Source: Caprella mutica
Lineage: Eukaryota; Arthropoda; Malacostraca; Amphipoda; Caprellidae
Direction of reading: 5' to 3'
DNA length: 64,000 nt
Assembly: GCA_947561585.1 (NCBI GenBank)
Contig: CANNZV010002562.1
Coordinates: forward strand, 1-64,000
Position numbers and translations under genes: made by a program. A model generated the notes under the pieces. The model was given only the letters and a program-made list of their open reading frames with translations. It was not told the DNA's origin and ran no database searches. Below, piece by piece: positions 33,401 to 45,400 of the stretch (the stretch's first letter is position 1; each line of letters starts with the position of its first letter).

Positions 33401-36400
33401 ATTTGAAACCTTAGATTTGAAGTGACATCCTCACAAGATGTACGAGCGAAACAAACACCTTGATACCGATCTTACTCAGCGGCTGAATTTTGCTCAATGG
33501 TTTTAGCAAAAATATGTCCGGTTTGTGGACGATAATGTGGTTGGTGATGATACCACTTTTCATTTGAATGGTAAAATAAACTGTCATAACGTTCGCACAT
33601 TTGCACCGAAGAACCAACCTCCTACTTTCAACTTTGACGTAAGAATTTCGTGAGAGAAAGTCTGAGTGTGGATTGAACTAGGTAGCAATGGCTGACTTGG
33701 CCGTACCGTCTGTCCTTATTTTTACAAAAAAAAATCGAGATAAGATACCTTGATCTAATAAATCATAGAATCGTTCCAAGAATTCGAGAAATACATGGAA
33801 AACAGAATCAATCGAACCTGGTTGGTTCAGGACAGGTTCAGAACTGTTGCTGTAAGGAAAAACTAAATGAGCTATTCGGCAATACGCATTATCGCCCTGA
33901 ATCATCGTATCGAATGGCCCACCAGATCGCCTGAAACGAATGATAGGAGGAACAGTTTCATTGTTTTTTTGTCGGTTGCATATAAATAAACTCCTTTTAT
34001 TGTTATAATAACGGTTTTATAATAAACTGTTGAAAGTAATTAAAAACATGGTTTTAATATCCTAAAATTCGAAGTTAAACCTAAAGTGCGCAAACAGGTT
34101 TTTGGTATCGGTCACTAAAAATACTGTGTTAAGAAAACAGTTGAATAAATTCATCTAAAATTTTATACAGATATGGAATAAATGTTGATAAACAAAATGT
34201 GTTTTTAAAACTTTTTGTAAGTTTAATAGATTTTGAATTGCAGCCATTGAAATTTGGGTATCGGTTTTTTTTTGGACACCCTGTATATATCGATTTAGAC
34301 CTGATAGATATCATCATTACTCTACCTATATATTTTTTTCTGGACCCAGAACAAACGTGCTTTGGAAGGAGGGTTGAAATGGCACTGAATATATGTTATT
34401 TTAACTAATGAGTTTATTTCTACTTCCAGAAGTTCTGATGATTTCTTACGAGTTGATATCTAAAGTGGAGGTGCCTCTAACCACAGACAGTGGTAACCTT
34501 TCAATTGATGAATCCCGGTCCAGGCAAGACTGATATTGAAATCCTTGTAGGAATTTAGAATCCTGTTAGTAACGTTGATCGTTGCGTATTTCCAATGGAA
34601 CAAAGATTATGCGGTGAAGCAAGACCTGTTGAAGCCTTGTTAGTATGAACTGAACCTTAAGAAGAGTTCTTGTTCGAAGGTTATCAAGGTATCTCATTAC
34701 TCGAAACTTAATCAACTTCTCATTTATAGGATTCTCTGATGTCTCTCATAGACAAGCGCATGCCTCACACTCTCTCTCCTAGACTAGCGCATGCCTCACA
34801 CTCTCTCTTCTAGACTAGCGCATGCCTCACACTCTCTCTCTCCTAGACTAGCGCATGCCTCACACTCTCTCTCCTAGACTAGCGCATGCCTCACACTCTC
34901 TCTCCTAGACTAGCGCATGCCTCACACTCTCTCTCCTAGACTAGCGCATGCCTCACACTCTCTCTCCTAGACTAGCGCATGCCTCACACTCTCTCTCCTA
35001 GACTAGCGCATGCCTCACACTCTCTCTCCTAGACTAGCGCATGCCTCACACTCTCTCTCCTAGACTAGCGCATGCCTCACACTCTCTCTCTCCTAGACTA
35101 GTGCATGCCTCACACTCTCTCTCCTAGACTAGTGCATGCCTCACACTCTCTCTCCTAGACTAGCGCATGCCTCACACTCTCTCTCCTAGACTAGCGCATG
35201 CCTCACACTCTCTCTCCTAGACTAGTGCATGCCTCACACTCTCTCTCCTAGACTAGCGCATGCCTCACACTCTCTCTCCTAGACTAGCACATGCCTCACA
35301 CTCTCTCTCCTAGACTAGTGCATGCCTCACACTCTCTCTCCTAGACTAGTGCATGCCACTATTAATAGTTCAGGCTAACTGAAATACTTTCAAGTGGATA
35401 GATTAGTGTATTTACTGATTAAAAGTTCAATTTTATCTAGTCTATGTAGTCCTAGCATAGGAAAAAACATTTTTCAGATCGTACGTTTGGCAGTGTTTTT
35501 TGTCTCTGTTGCCTCGGCAATGGTGCGATAACTTTGTTAGTCGTGTGCGCTGGAAAAGTTTTTTACTCCAAATAATAGCTGGAATTAATAGGTATTCGAA
35601 GCTGTTAATCGTGTATTTCGAGTTTTACTTGACTGTCTATTGAGTCACATCAATTTTCAGTTGGGTATTATTTGTTATATATTTTTTTCTGGTTGAGATA
35701 TATCTGTTGTTTTGGAAGCTATTCTGAGAATTAAATTTATTTAATTGAGGTACTGAGGATTGTTGGTGTGGTTTGTGCTTGTTATTTTCTGTTGTGATTT
35801 TTGTGTATTTATATATAATATCCCCCAGGAGTGACCGGTATGGACGACCTGATAGACCTCAGCGGCACGGAAGAGCCAGTATCTCCATCATACCTGCTCC
35901 AATCTGTCCCCCCTGCACTGACCATTGAAGATGTGCCACTTAGACCACAGACTGGGTACGCCAAGGAGTCCTCGATTGACACATTTATGTTGGGATCGGA
36001 ACCGATTGGTGCCCAACCGGGTAAAAATGGTCATGAGAGGCAAAAATTCATATGCTCTCAGTGCCGTAGGAAAAGGTGGGTGATAGATTCGGATGCGGGA
36101 TGTTGCTCTAATTTGACAAGATTCTCCCTTTGCACCTTTTGTGAGGTTAGGAATCACGCTGATCGTGAGTCCGCCAAGCAGAAGTTTGTTTTGTTGGCAG
36201 AGGTCAGGAGAATAAAAGATAAAACGCAGAAAGCTCTAGGGGAATTTTCTCAGAGATTAGCAATGTTCGAGGGTGGCTCTTTACCAGACACCGCCGGGGG
36301 ACAGGAGGGCCTTGTGGAACTCCGCTCCGAGCTGGGAGTCTTAAGAAGTCACCTAAACACCGAATTGATGCTAATCAGGTCTAAAGTTGAGGACCGTCCC

Positions 36401-39400
36401 CCTGTGGCGGTAGTTGGGACATCCCGTGTTGATGGGGCTCCGGTGGTGGTCTCCACTTCTGGTTCCCCTGGGAGTCCGGAGAAATTCATCGATGATGCTT
36501 ATCGTCGGTTGAGCCTCCGACCCCAGGGAGTGAACGCTAGTGTGAGGCCCAAGCCACCCCTGTCTGCACCCAAGGATGGACTGACTGTTGGAGCTGCCGC
36601 AGCGGAGGGGCCCTCGACCCGCAGAAAGAAAAGGAAACCCCGCAAGAGAAATAGAAAGAGCGCAAAGAAAAACGACCAGAAGAAAAATAGTGATCCGTCC
36701 CAACAAAGCAAACTGACTGGCAGACTGGAACCCATCATTCAGTTGGTGGGGGACTCTCTGGTAGGAAGAGCGACTGGGAATTTATATACCAACCTGGGCT
36801 CCAGTTACAGGGTGACTTCCCTCCCAGGTGGTAACATAAAGCGGATCGCCGAAGTTGTTAGGAAACAGATACCCGACCCCAACAAGACTCTTGTCCTCTC
36901 TGTTGGAGGAAATGATTTCTTCCGGAGGGATAGGAGGCCTTGTGACATAAAGGCACTTATGACAGACTACGACAACCTTCTGAATGTTGCCAGGTCCCGT
37001 ACCAGCAGATGTGTTGTAGTAGGCCTCATTCCACGTATGTTCCGGGACACGAGAACATACGTAGCGGCCAAAGATGTCAATGGGAGGCTGGGTAACCTCT
37101 GTAAGAAGAAAGGCCTCAAGTTTGTCAATGGTTGGGACCTGTACTTTGGAATGGACACTCTGTTCGTTCGTGACGGAATTCATTTTTCGGCCGAAGGATC
37201 CAGGGTGTTCGTCCAAATGGTGACCCAGAACCTTTATGGTCCACCTAGGGTAAGGCAACGTCAGGCCGAACCCAAAGTGGTACCTCGGCCGCAGACCCGC
37301 GCACCAGTGGTAACCATAGACATGGAGGTTGATAACAACAACAACAACGACACGGTCATTGTTACACCATTAGCGCCTAGATCTTCAAACGCAGGTAAAA
37401 GACAAAGGAGTCCCATCACTGATGCGGAATCCAGCCCTTCTGGGCGGTCTCAAGAGCGAAAGAAGAAGAAGAGGACGAGGTCCGAAGGAGATATGCCGGA
37501 CCCAAGTAGTCCACCACCAGTGCCACCGCCGTCGGGAAACGGCAAGTGACCCGAATGAGCAGGCACCGGGTGGGAGGATTGCTCATGATCCTCCTGAACG
37601 CGCGCTCAATCAGGAACAAGTTCCTTGATTTTAGAGCAATGGTAGCCACGTCAAACTATGATGTGATAGCTGTGACTGAAACATGGCTCGATACCTGCCG
37701 TAGGGATTTTGATGGAGAGTACCATCTCCCCGGCTACGCCATGTTTCACAAAGATAGGGTGGGTCGTTTGGGTGGAGGAGTTCTTTTGTATGTGAAGAGC
37801 TACCTGACTGCGATTGTGGTGCGCTCTAACTCGCCCCACGAGTTCGTGGGTGTTGAGATTAGGAGTTGCACTCCTTTGTTGAGGGTGTTTGTAGTGTACA
37901 GACCTCCTCACTGCCCACGTGACTCTGACGTGTCACTTTACAACGACCTGTCAGGGCTAGTTCAGGGTAACACGGTGGTTGTAGGGGATTTCAACTGTCA
38001 CCTGGATTGGAATTTGGGAGTTGCGGCCGCTGAGGGAATGCGGTTGATCGATTTTTCGAACGACTGCTTCCTTACTCAGATGGTGCGCGTTCCAACCAGA
38101 GGACGAAATACTCTCAACCTCGTGTTCACCACTGAAGAAGAGATGGTGAGGAATGTGGAAGTAGGTGAGGGACTTGAAGGTAGCGACCATGCGGCGGTTT
38201 CCTTCGAGGTTGTGGTGGGTTCCGACGGTGAGCGTTTTGGCTCCTGTCGTCGCCTCAACCTTCGTTTGGCTAACTACCCGCAGTTTCGTCGTGGCCTGAT
38301 GGAACTTCAACCCCAGCCTCACCCATCTGCAGAAGCCATGTGGCAGCTATTCAGTAGAGACTTCATGCGGATTCAAGCTAGGTGTATACCCTTTAAGAGG
38401 ATCGGTGGGTCGGCCAGGGTAAAACCTTCGTGGTTCACCCTCGTGTTAGCTGATGCGATTTCAGAGCGGAAGCGCCTGTATCGCGCTACACGGTCCGACT
38501 CGCCACCTCTTGCTGCTAACCTCCTAGCCAGGCAGCGACGACTTGTCAAGCGACTTGTTCGTCATGCCAAGGCTGGTGAGGAGCACAGGGTTGCGCTTGC
38601 CTGCAAGGACAACCCCAAGGAGTTTTTCGCCTATGTGAATAGACACAACGCTAGGAAAACACTGGGGCCCTTACAGTCCTCTAACGGACACCTAGTAAGT
38701 GACAATCTTGGGATTGCACAGGAGTTCAATCAGTATTTCTCCAGTGTTTTCACTGTTGAGAATGCTGGGCAACTACTCCCTATCATCACGTATGAGGGGG
38801 GTGAGCCACTTGAGGTTGTTTCTATAACGACAGATGAAGTTCTCGAAAAGCTCAACCGCTTGGACCCTTATAAGGCGCCTGGACCTGACGATTTCTTGCC
38901 TAAGGTGATGAGATCCGTGGGTAGTGCGTTGGCACCCCACTTGTGTCAAATGTTCAGAGCCTCAATGGAGAGTGGGGAAGTTCCGCTTGACTGGAGGTCA
39001 GCGAACGTCTGTCCCATCCATAAGAAGGGTCCTGAGGATCAGGCCAGTAATTTCAGACCCGTTAGTCTGACTTCCGTTCCGGGGAAGGTGTTTGAGTCCT
39101 TGATTAAGGACAGGGCGGTGGCCCACCTGGATCGGAATGAACTACTGACTGATTCTAAACATGGGTTTAGAGCTGGCAGATCATGCCTCACAAATTTGCT
39201 GGAGTTCTACCACTCGGTCTTCGGTGCCTATGACAGGTCAGGGTCAGTGGATGTCGTGTACCTCGACTTCCAAAAGGCCTTTGACAAAGTCCCACACCGT
39301 AGATTGATGGCTAAGATACGAGCGCTCGGCATCGTCCGCAAGGTGGCCGACTGGATTGAGGCATGGCTGTCGAACAGGAGGCAGAGGACTGTCATTGGAG

Positions 39401-42400
39401 GCACACCTTCTGACTGGTCACGAGTGACCAGCGGAGTGCCACAAGGATCAGTTCTAGGACCTCTGCTTTTCCTGATATACATAAACGACATTGACTCTGG
39501 GATCATTTCGAAGATGAGTAAGTTTGCCGACGACACCAAACTCGGTGTCGACGCTGCGAACCCTCAGGCGGTGGCTGAACTGAGGAGGGACTTGGCACGG
39601 ATCGGGGAGTGGTCGGAGCAGTGGCAGATGCCATTCAACACTAGCAAGTGTAGCGTCTTGCATGTTGGTGTGCAGAACGCCCGCGCCGCCTACAGTCTCC
39701 TTGGTTCGCCAGTTTCTCCTACGCATCGAGAGCTTGACCTTGGAGTGGTTATGACCTCCGAGTTTAAGTTTAATGCACAGTGTGTCGCTGCCGAGAGGAA
39801 AGCTCAAAAGATCCTAGGGTACATCAAGAGGGTCTTTATACACCGTAATAGGCATACGGTGATGACCCTGTACAAGTCACTGGTTCGTCCACTTTTGGAG
39901 TATGCCGTGCAGTTCTGGTCTCCCACGTACCGTTGTGACGTGGAGCGCCTGGAGCGAGTCCAGGCCAGGGCGACCAAGTTGGTCCCGGAGATTAGGAACA
40001 AGGGTTATGATAGGCGGTTGCAAGACCTCAACCTTCTGACCCTTGAGCAACGTCGACTCCGTGGACAGTTGATCGAGACCTACAAGATCGTCAGGGGTCA
40101 TAGTAACCTTGATCCCACGGCGATCTTCTCGTTCAACATGAACCCGACTCGGAGCCATGGGTACAAACTGGATGTACCTCGGTTCCGCACAAACAAGTTC
40201 AGGGACTTGATGACTGTGAAGGTGTGCAGCGTTTGGAATGCCCTCCCTCGGGAGGTGGTCAACGCGCCATCTGTCGAGTCATTCAAGAACCGCCTAGACA
40301 AAATCATCCGCTGGTTAGCTTAGTTTTTGGTGTTCAGCACCGTTCATCGGGACTTGCTGCTCTTGCGTTCTCCTTTGGCTGTGTTTCTGTGCCGGTTGTA
40401 GCCTCCTCCGCCTGCATTGTTTTAATGGGGTAGGGTGAAAAAGTGTTGAGGGACAACCTGGTGTGGGGACGTGGCTGTGGGAGGGCACTTTGTGAGGGTG
40501 GTGGGGACTGGTGATTGGAGTGGTCCACTATCTTCATCGTGCCGAGGCAGGATGATCTCCCACTGAGCAACAAAAAACCCCATGAACCCCATAATGGTTT
40601 CGTGTTTCCATATGCCTTCTTCCTGTAGTGCACCCTGTACGCCTCTTGGTGGTTTTTCCATGGAGGTTGGGGGACATAACGGGTTGTTAGGTCACGGCCG
40701 CTATGCATCATGTTTCCTAGGGTAAAAGGGTAAATTCACCACGAGACTCAAGTGGAATGTCGTTAGGGTATATTTTTGACGTGGAATTGGTCGTAGTATT
40801 TTCTTACGATGCATCTCTGTTCGGGACTGGCCGTAACTGCGCTGTCTTGTTTCTGGGTCTCTGATCTTTTTTGTAGCCTCCTCCGCCTGCATTGTTTTAA
40901 TGGGGTAGGGTGAAAAAGTGTGGAAGGGACAATTGAGTGTGGGACTTGTAGGCAAGATGGCATATGTGGGAGCGGGAGGTCTTGGGCATTGGTGTTAGTG
41001 GGGATTTTTTGAAGGCAATCGCATACGTGTCACGTTCCGCGCCTTATTACGGGCTTGCCTGTACTGCTTTAATCTCTTCCTGTGTCGCTGATCCTAGTTG
41101 TAGCCTCCTCCGCCTTGGTTACCTAACCGGGGTAGGGTGGCAAAGTGTTGAGGGACAACCTGGTTAGGGGGCATGGGCGGGAAGCGGGCATAACGGGTGG
41201 TGCTCTGGACATGGGGACGGTTTGTGGCTGTTGCGGTTGCTGGAAATGTATCCCTTCCTTATTAGAGGAGAGAAACCCCCGGAGCCTTCCCGAGGCGGGA
41301 GAGGTTGAGGTCGCATTACTGACACTATTCCCACCCCCCTCCACTCCTACATTTATTGTGGGTGTGTGAGAGCGTGCGAGTGAGTTTCGTGATCAGTGTG
41401 AGGCTGAACTAATCCGGGCAAATCCTGATCCCCAGAATGGTCTACTAGCTCCCTGTGTTGAGAGTGTTTGACCTCCACTTGTTGAGAGTAGTTCCTAGGG
41501 TTCAGGTGGGGGGAGAGTGATCTACTATGAGTCTAAAACCCTGACTCCGCTGGTGGTGAAGCCCATGTACCAAGTTCCGACCTAGTAGATGGGAGGATTG
41601 AGATTGATTGAGAGTCTAAAGTGTGCACTTGCTGCACTGGGATTACCCTCGGATGGACGTAAGGCGTCTTTTGTGTAATCCCTTTTCCTTGTGACTCCTA
41701 GACTAGCGCATGCCTCACACTCTCTCTCCTAGACTAGCGCATGCCTCACACTCTCTCTCCTAGACTAGTGCATGCCTCACACTCTCTCTCCTAGACTAGT
41801 GCATGCCTCACACTCTCTCTCCTAGACTAGCGCATGCCTCACACTCTCTCTCCTAGACTAGCGCATGCCTCACACTCTCTCTCCTAGACTAGTGCATGCC
41901 TCACACTCTCTCTCCTAGACTAGCGCATGCCTCACACTCTCTCTCCTAGACTAGCGCATGCCTCACACTCTCTCTCCTAGACTAGTGCATGCCTCACACT
42001 CTTTCTCCTAGTGACATTTTCTGAGCAGTAACAGATGTGTGCCTCAAACTCTCTCATAGACTAGTGCACCATGCCTCACACTCTCTCATAGACTAGCGCA
42101 ACATCCCTCACACTCTCTCATATAGCTACTAGCGCACCATGCCTCACACTCTCTCATAGACTAGTGCACCATGCCTCTGACTCACCATCATCTGATCATT
42201 TGGGTTCTGTGGCTCCTCATCCATTGCAGTTGAGTTGACGCTTTGAGTCTCTACAATGACTCTGCTGCCAGATGGAGAGTTGTAGACTGACTCGAACTTG
42301 TACTGCAGGGGAGTGTACGGACCTTGCACTTTTATCTGTAATATAACAAGTTTTTACTGTTGATTAGAAAATACACCAAATTTTTTAAATGTCTTTTTCG

Positions 42401-45400
42401 AAAACAAAGATTACATCGAAGATCTTGAAGCCATCTTATATAGGAGAGAATATAAATTTAGAAAATATTTTTGAAGGGTTGACTTTACACAAATTTTAAA
42501 AATATCCGGCTGCCCACTTCTGCCGCTGAAAAAAAGACACACTTATCAAACTAGATTTCGATGGGAGGGAGACTAAAAAAATTACAACATTCATCTGCTA
42601 CTGTTCATGCTTGAGCCTTTTTTCTTTCTTTTGTTCATTGTTAATAGAATTTGCCTTATGGAAGCATTATCAACAGCTCTCTCCTTACCTTTTTCTTAGT
42701 AGGAACACAATCCATAAAAGAAGAGCTCTTGCCAGCACTGTTGACACTGAGGCAGCTGGTGGTGAGGGTGTTGCTGCTCCTGCTCAGCAGTCTGCTCACG
42801 CTCAATGACTCTTTGTTGCCAGTGCTGTCTCCAAGATAATTTTTGTTAGCATCCAGTGAGCTGCTCTGAGATGACTGTGCTTTGCACCGTGCCTTGTTGT
42901 TCATCTAAGATAAAAATAACACGTAGAATGAAGTCACTAACACGCTAAGGAGATGTACCTACCTAAAGAGATATGACTGATTTAAAAAACATCTAACTTC
43001 TGGTTTGGAGCCACATAGAAAATGAATACATTGGATATCGAATATTCAATGAAAAAAAGGCCCACATCACCAGTCTGCGCCAGAGGTTATGAATGTAAAA
43101 AGCTACTCCGTAAATATTCATTTACCAAGGAGGTAATAATAATAATAGTATTGGGATGGTTTAACATTAGCTAATATATGTTTTAACTAATCAAAAATTG
43201 GTAAAAGTCAAAGGGAAATCATTTACAAGGGACTCTAAAAGCAGTCAGACAGGAAATTGGCTCCATGAACCAAGTTTTCTACCACCAGACTGACAATGCT
43301 CATGGATGAAGAAAAGCTACTAATTGCATGCAGTCAATTACCCAAGAATGTGATTCAAGAGGACGCAAACACCTCTGACAACACTCACGAATGAGAGAGA
43401 AAAATAAAGATAATAATAAATGAAGCTAACAAATCTATTTAAAATTATGTGCGTTGAGACTAAAAACAGTTCTTCCCAAGCCGGGAATAGAGCTCGGGCA
43501 TCCTGATATCGCAATAAAATCTCAAAAGAAGTAGAAATCAACCCTAACGATATCCTTTAAAATTATTAGTAGCTATAGTGAATGCTAGAAGAGAAGACGT
43601 TTGACACTAACTATCGAGGCCAAAGTTTCTTCACTCTTGGCGGCATATTTCCTTTTGATGAGCTCTTCATTATAGTTGATGTAAGATTTAGAAACCTTAT
43701 CAAGGGTAGTTTGAGGCTCTACTTTCTTGTAAAGCTCCACACGTATAACACCGTGGAGGATGCTGTAAATCTGAAAAAGATAATTCTGTAATGAAATTAT
43801 CTCTAAGCAAGGAGTTCCGTTAAATAATATTTCATAAATTTCCAGTTAGTAAATATAATTCCGATAACATTTGTTCATACTGAAGAGTAGAGTAAACTTG
43901 CCCTTTTCGGAGGATTTTTTCCTAAATACGTCAGAGAGAGAGAGACAGAGACCGCCGAACTGTATATCGAATTGTTAGAGCTGTCATGTTCACAATGATA
44001 ATTTCTTTTTAGTCTGGTTATAACCAAATTTAGGGTAATTTACGAATTCCTTTTAGGGTATTAGCCTCTGTAGGTTTGGAAGAAACTTCAACGGCGTGCT
44101 TCTGACATTCATTCATTCATGTATGTATGTCTCCGTGCTAGTATCATAACCGTGATAGACTGTGTGTTAGGTAGCGTTTATTTCTTTTATTATTATAAAA
44201 CCTTAATTCATGGCAAACTTAATTCACAATCAATACTTATCTTCTCAAATTATCTTACATAACTCTTTTTCGGCTTTAGTGCAGTGGGGGTATTTAGCGG
44301 TCTGTCACGTTAGTGTGACACCGGATACTTTACTTAGTTCGATTTAGTAGTAGGTAGGCCTGATATATACCAGTCATCATATTTTTGATACTTTACTAAA
44401 GTTCCTTTTTCATTCGTGTATTTCATTTGTCGCTCCATATGCCAGTATTTTGTTCCATTTACCATAGCCATGAAACCTTTATTTTGTTCCAGGCATTTTA
44501 TTCACAATGTACGTATTGAATTATACCTTATGTGTACTATGAAAGATTCTACTTCTCAGAAGCCTCACACGCCATTACTCGTGCACTAACTTCGTAAGTT
44601 CAGTTTTTTCCATGTTGAAATTATTATAGTGCGAAGTCTACGTTATTGTTATATTTGTATTACCGATCAGATCAATAATTTGTAGACTTTAGATACGTGA
44701 CTTTTCTGAGTAACTTGTTGATAAGTAACTTAATAACTAATAATATGTCCATAATCTATTGCTGTTTGTAAATCTCGTATTCTGAAAACTTATCGTTTTC
44801 AGATTACGAGCGTGAGTGAATAAAATATACCAAGACGGCTACATTCATTTACCTCGTTATCTGTTAAGATACCCTTTCGGTGCAAGAGCAATTCGAAAGA
44901 CCACGGCTACTGAAATCACTGCCGAGCACAATAAACACCTACAGAATCTCGTTTCAATAAAAATAAGTTTACCAGTAGCTCTACAAATTTGAATTCCACG
45001 AAAGATCAGTAGAGTGTGCCCATTTTTTTAGTCCATCCCCTGTTTGTAAAATCATTTATTTATTTATCCAATGATTTCGGTGATAAATTTTGTCCTAGCT
45101 AATCATTATGTTTGCGTAGGTGTTGAAATGTTTGTCATTTTACTTGATTGTGTCATGAAGCCTAAATCAAGGAATAGAGTTCATCTCACCATAGCCAGAA
45201 AAGATTGCTCCTCCCATTTCTCCTTAGCAAATGCCACTGCCTCAGTTGACCACTGGTGGATGCCTTTGCTTTTCGTAGAGCTCAGGGGTTTGATGCCTGA
45301 GAATAGTATCGAAATACTGGTCAATACCTTGTGAGTTTCGGACCTTGGAGGAGTATTAATAACCAAGGGTGCATTTAATGGATTAAGGTTTAACGTCTGT

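Larger units (their letters stand above)
35358..41694 (+). mobile_element. CR1-like LINE with two intact ORFs, between two blocks of the 31-bp array
   Basis: Two long uninterrupted frames, 35840-37549 and 37555-40323, give the CR1 layout: ORF1 with a Cys-rich finger and an esterase-like domain, ORF2 with endonuclease and RT. The 5' border is uncertain. Composition changes near 35475, and 35358-35475 may be flanking intron. The long 3' region (40324-41694) carries three copies of a 75-bp module and no poly(A), in keeping with CR1 biology. Orientation is antisense to spindle-E. Both ORFs are open, so the copy may be young or recently active. Confidence 0.85.
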
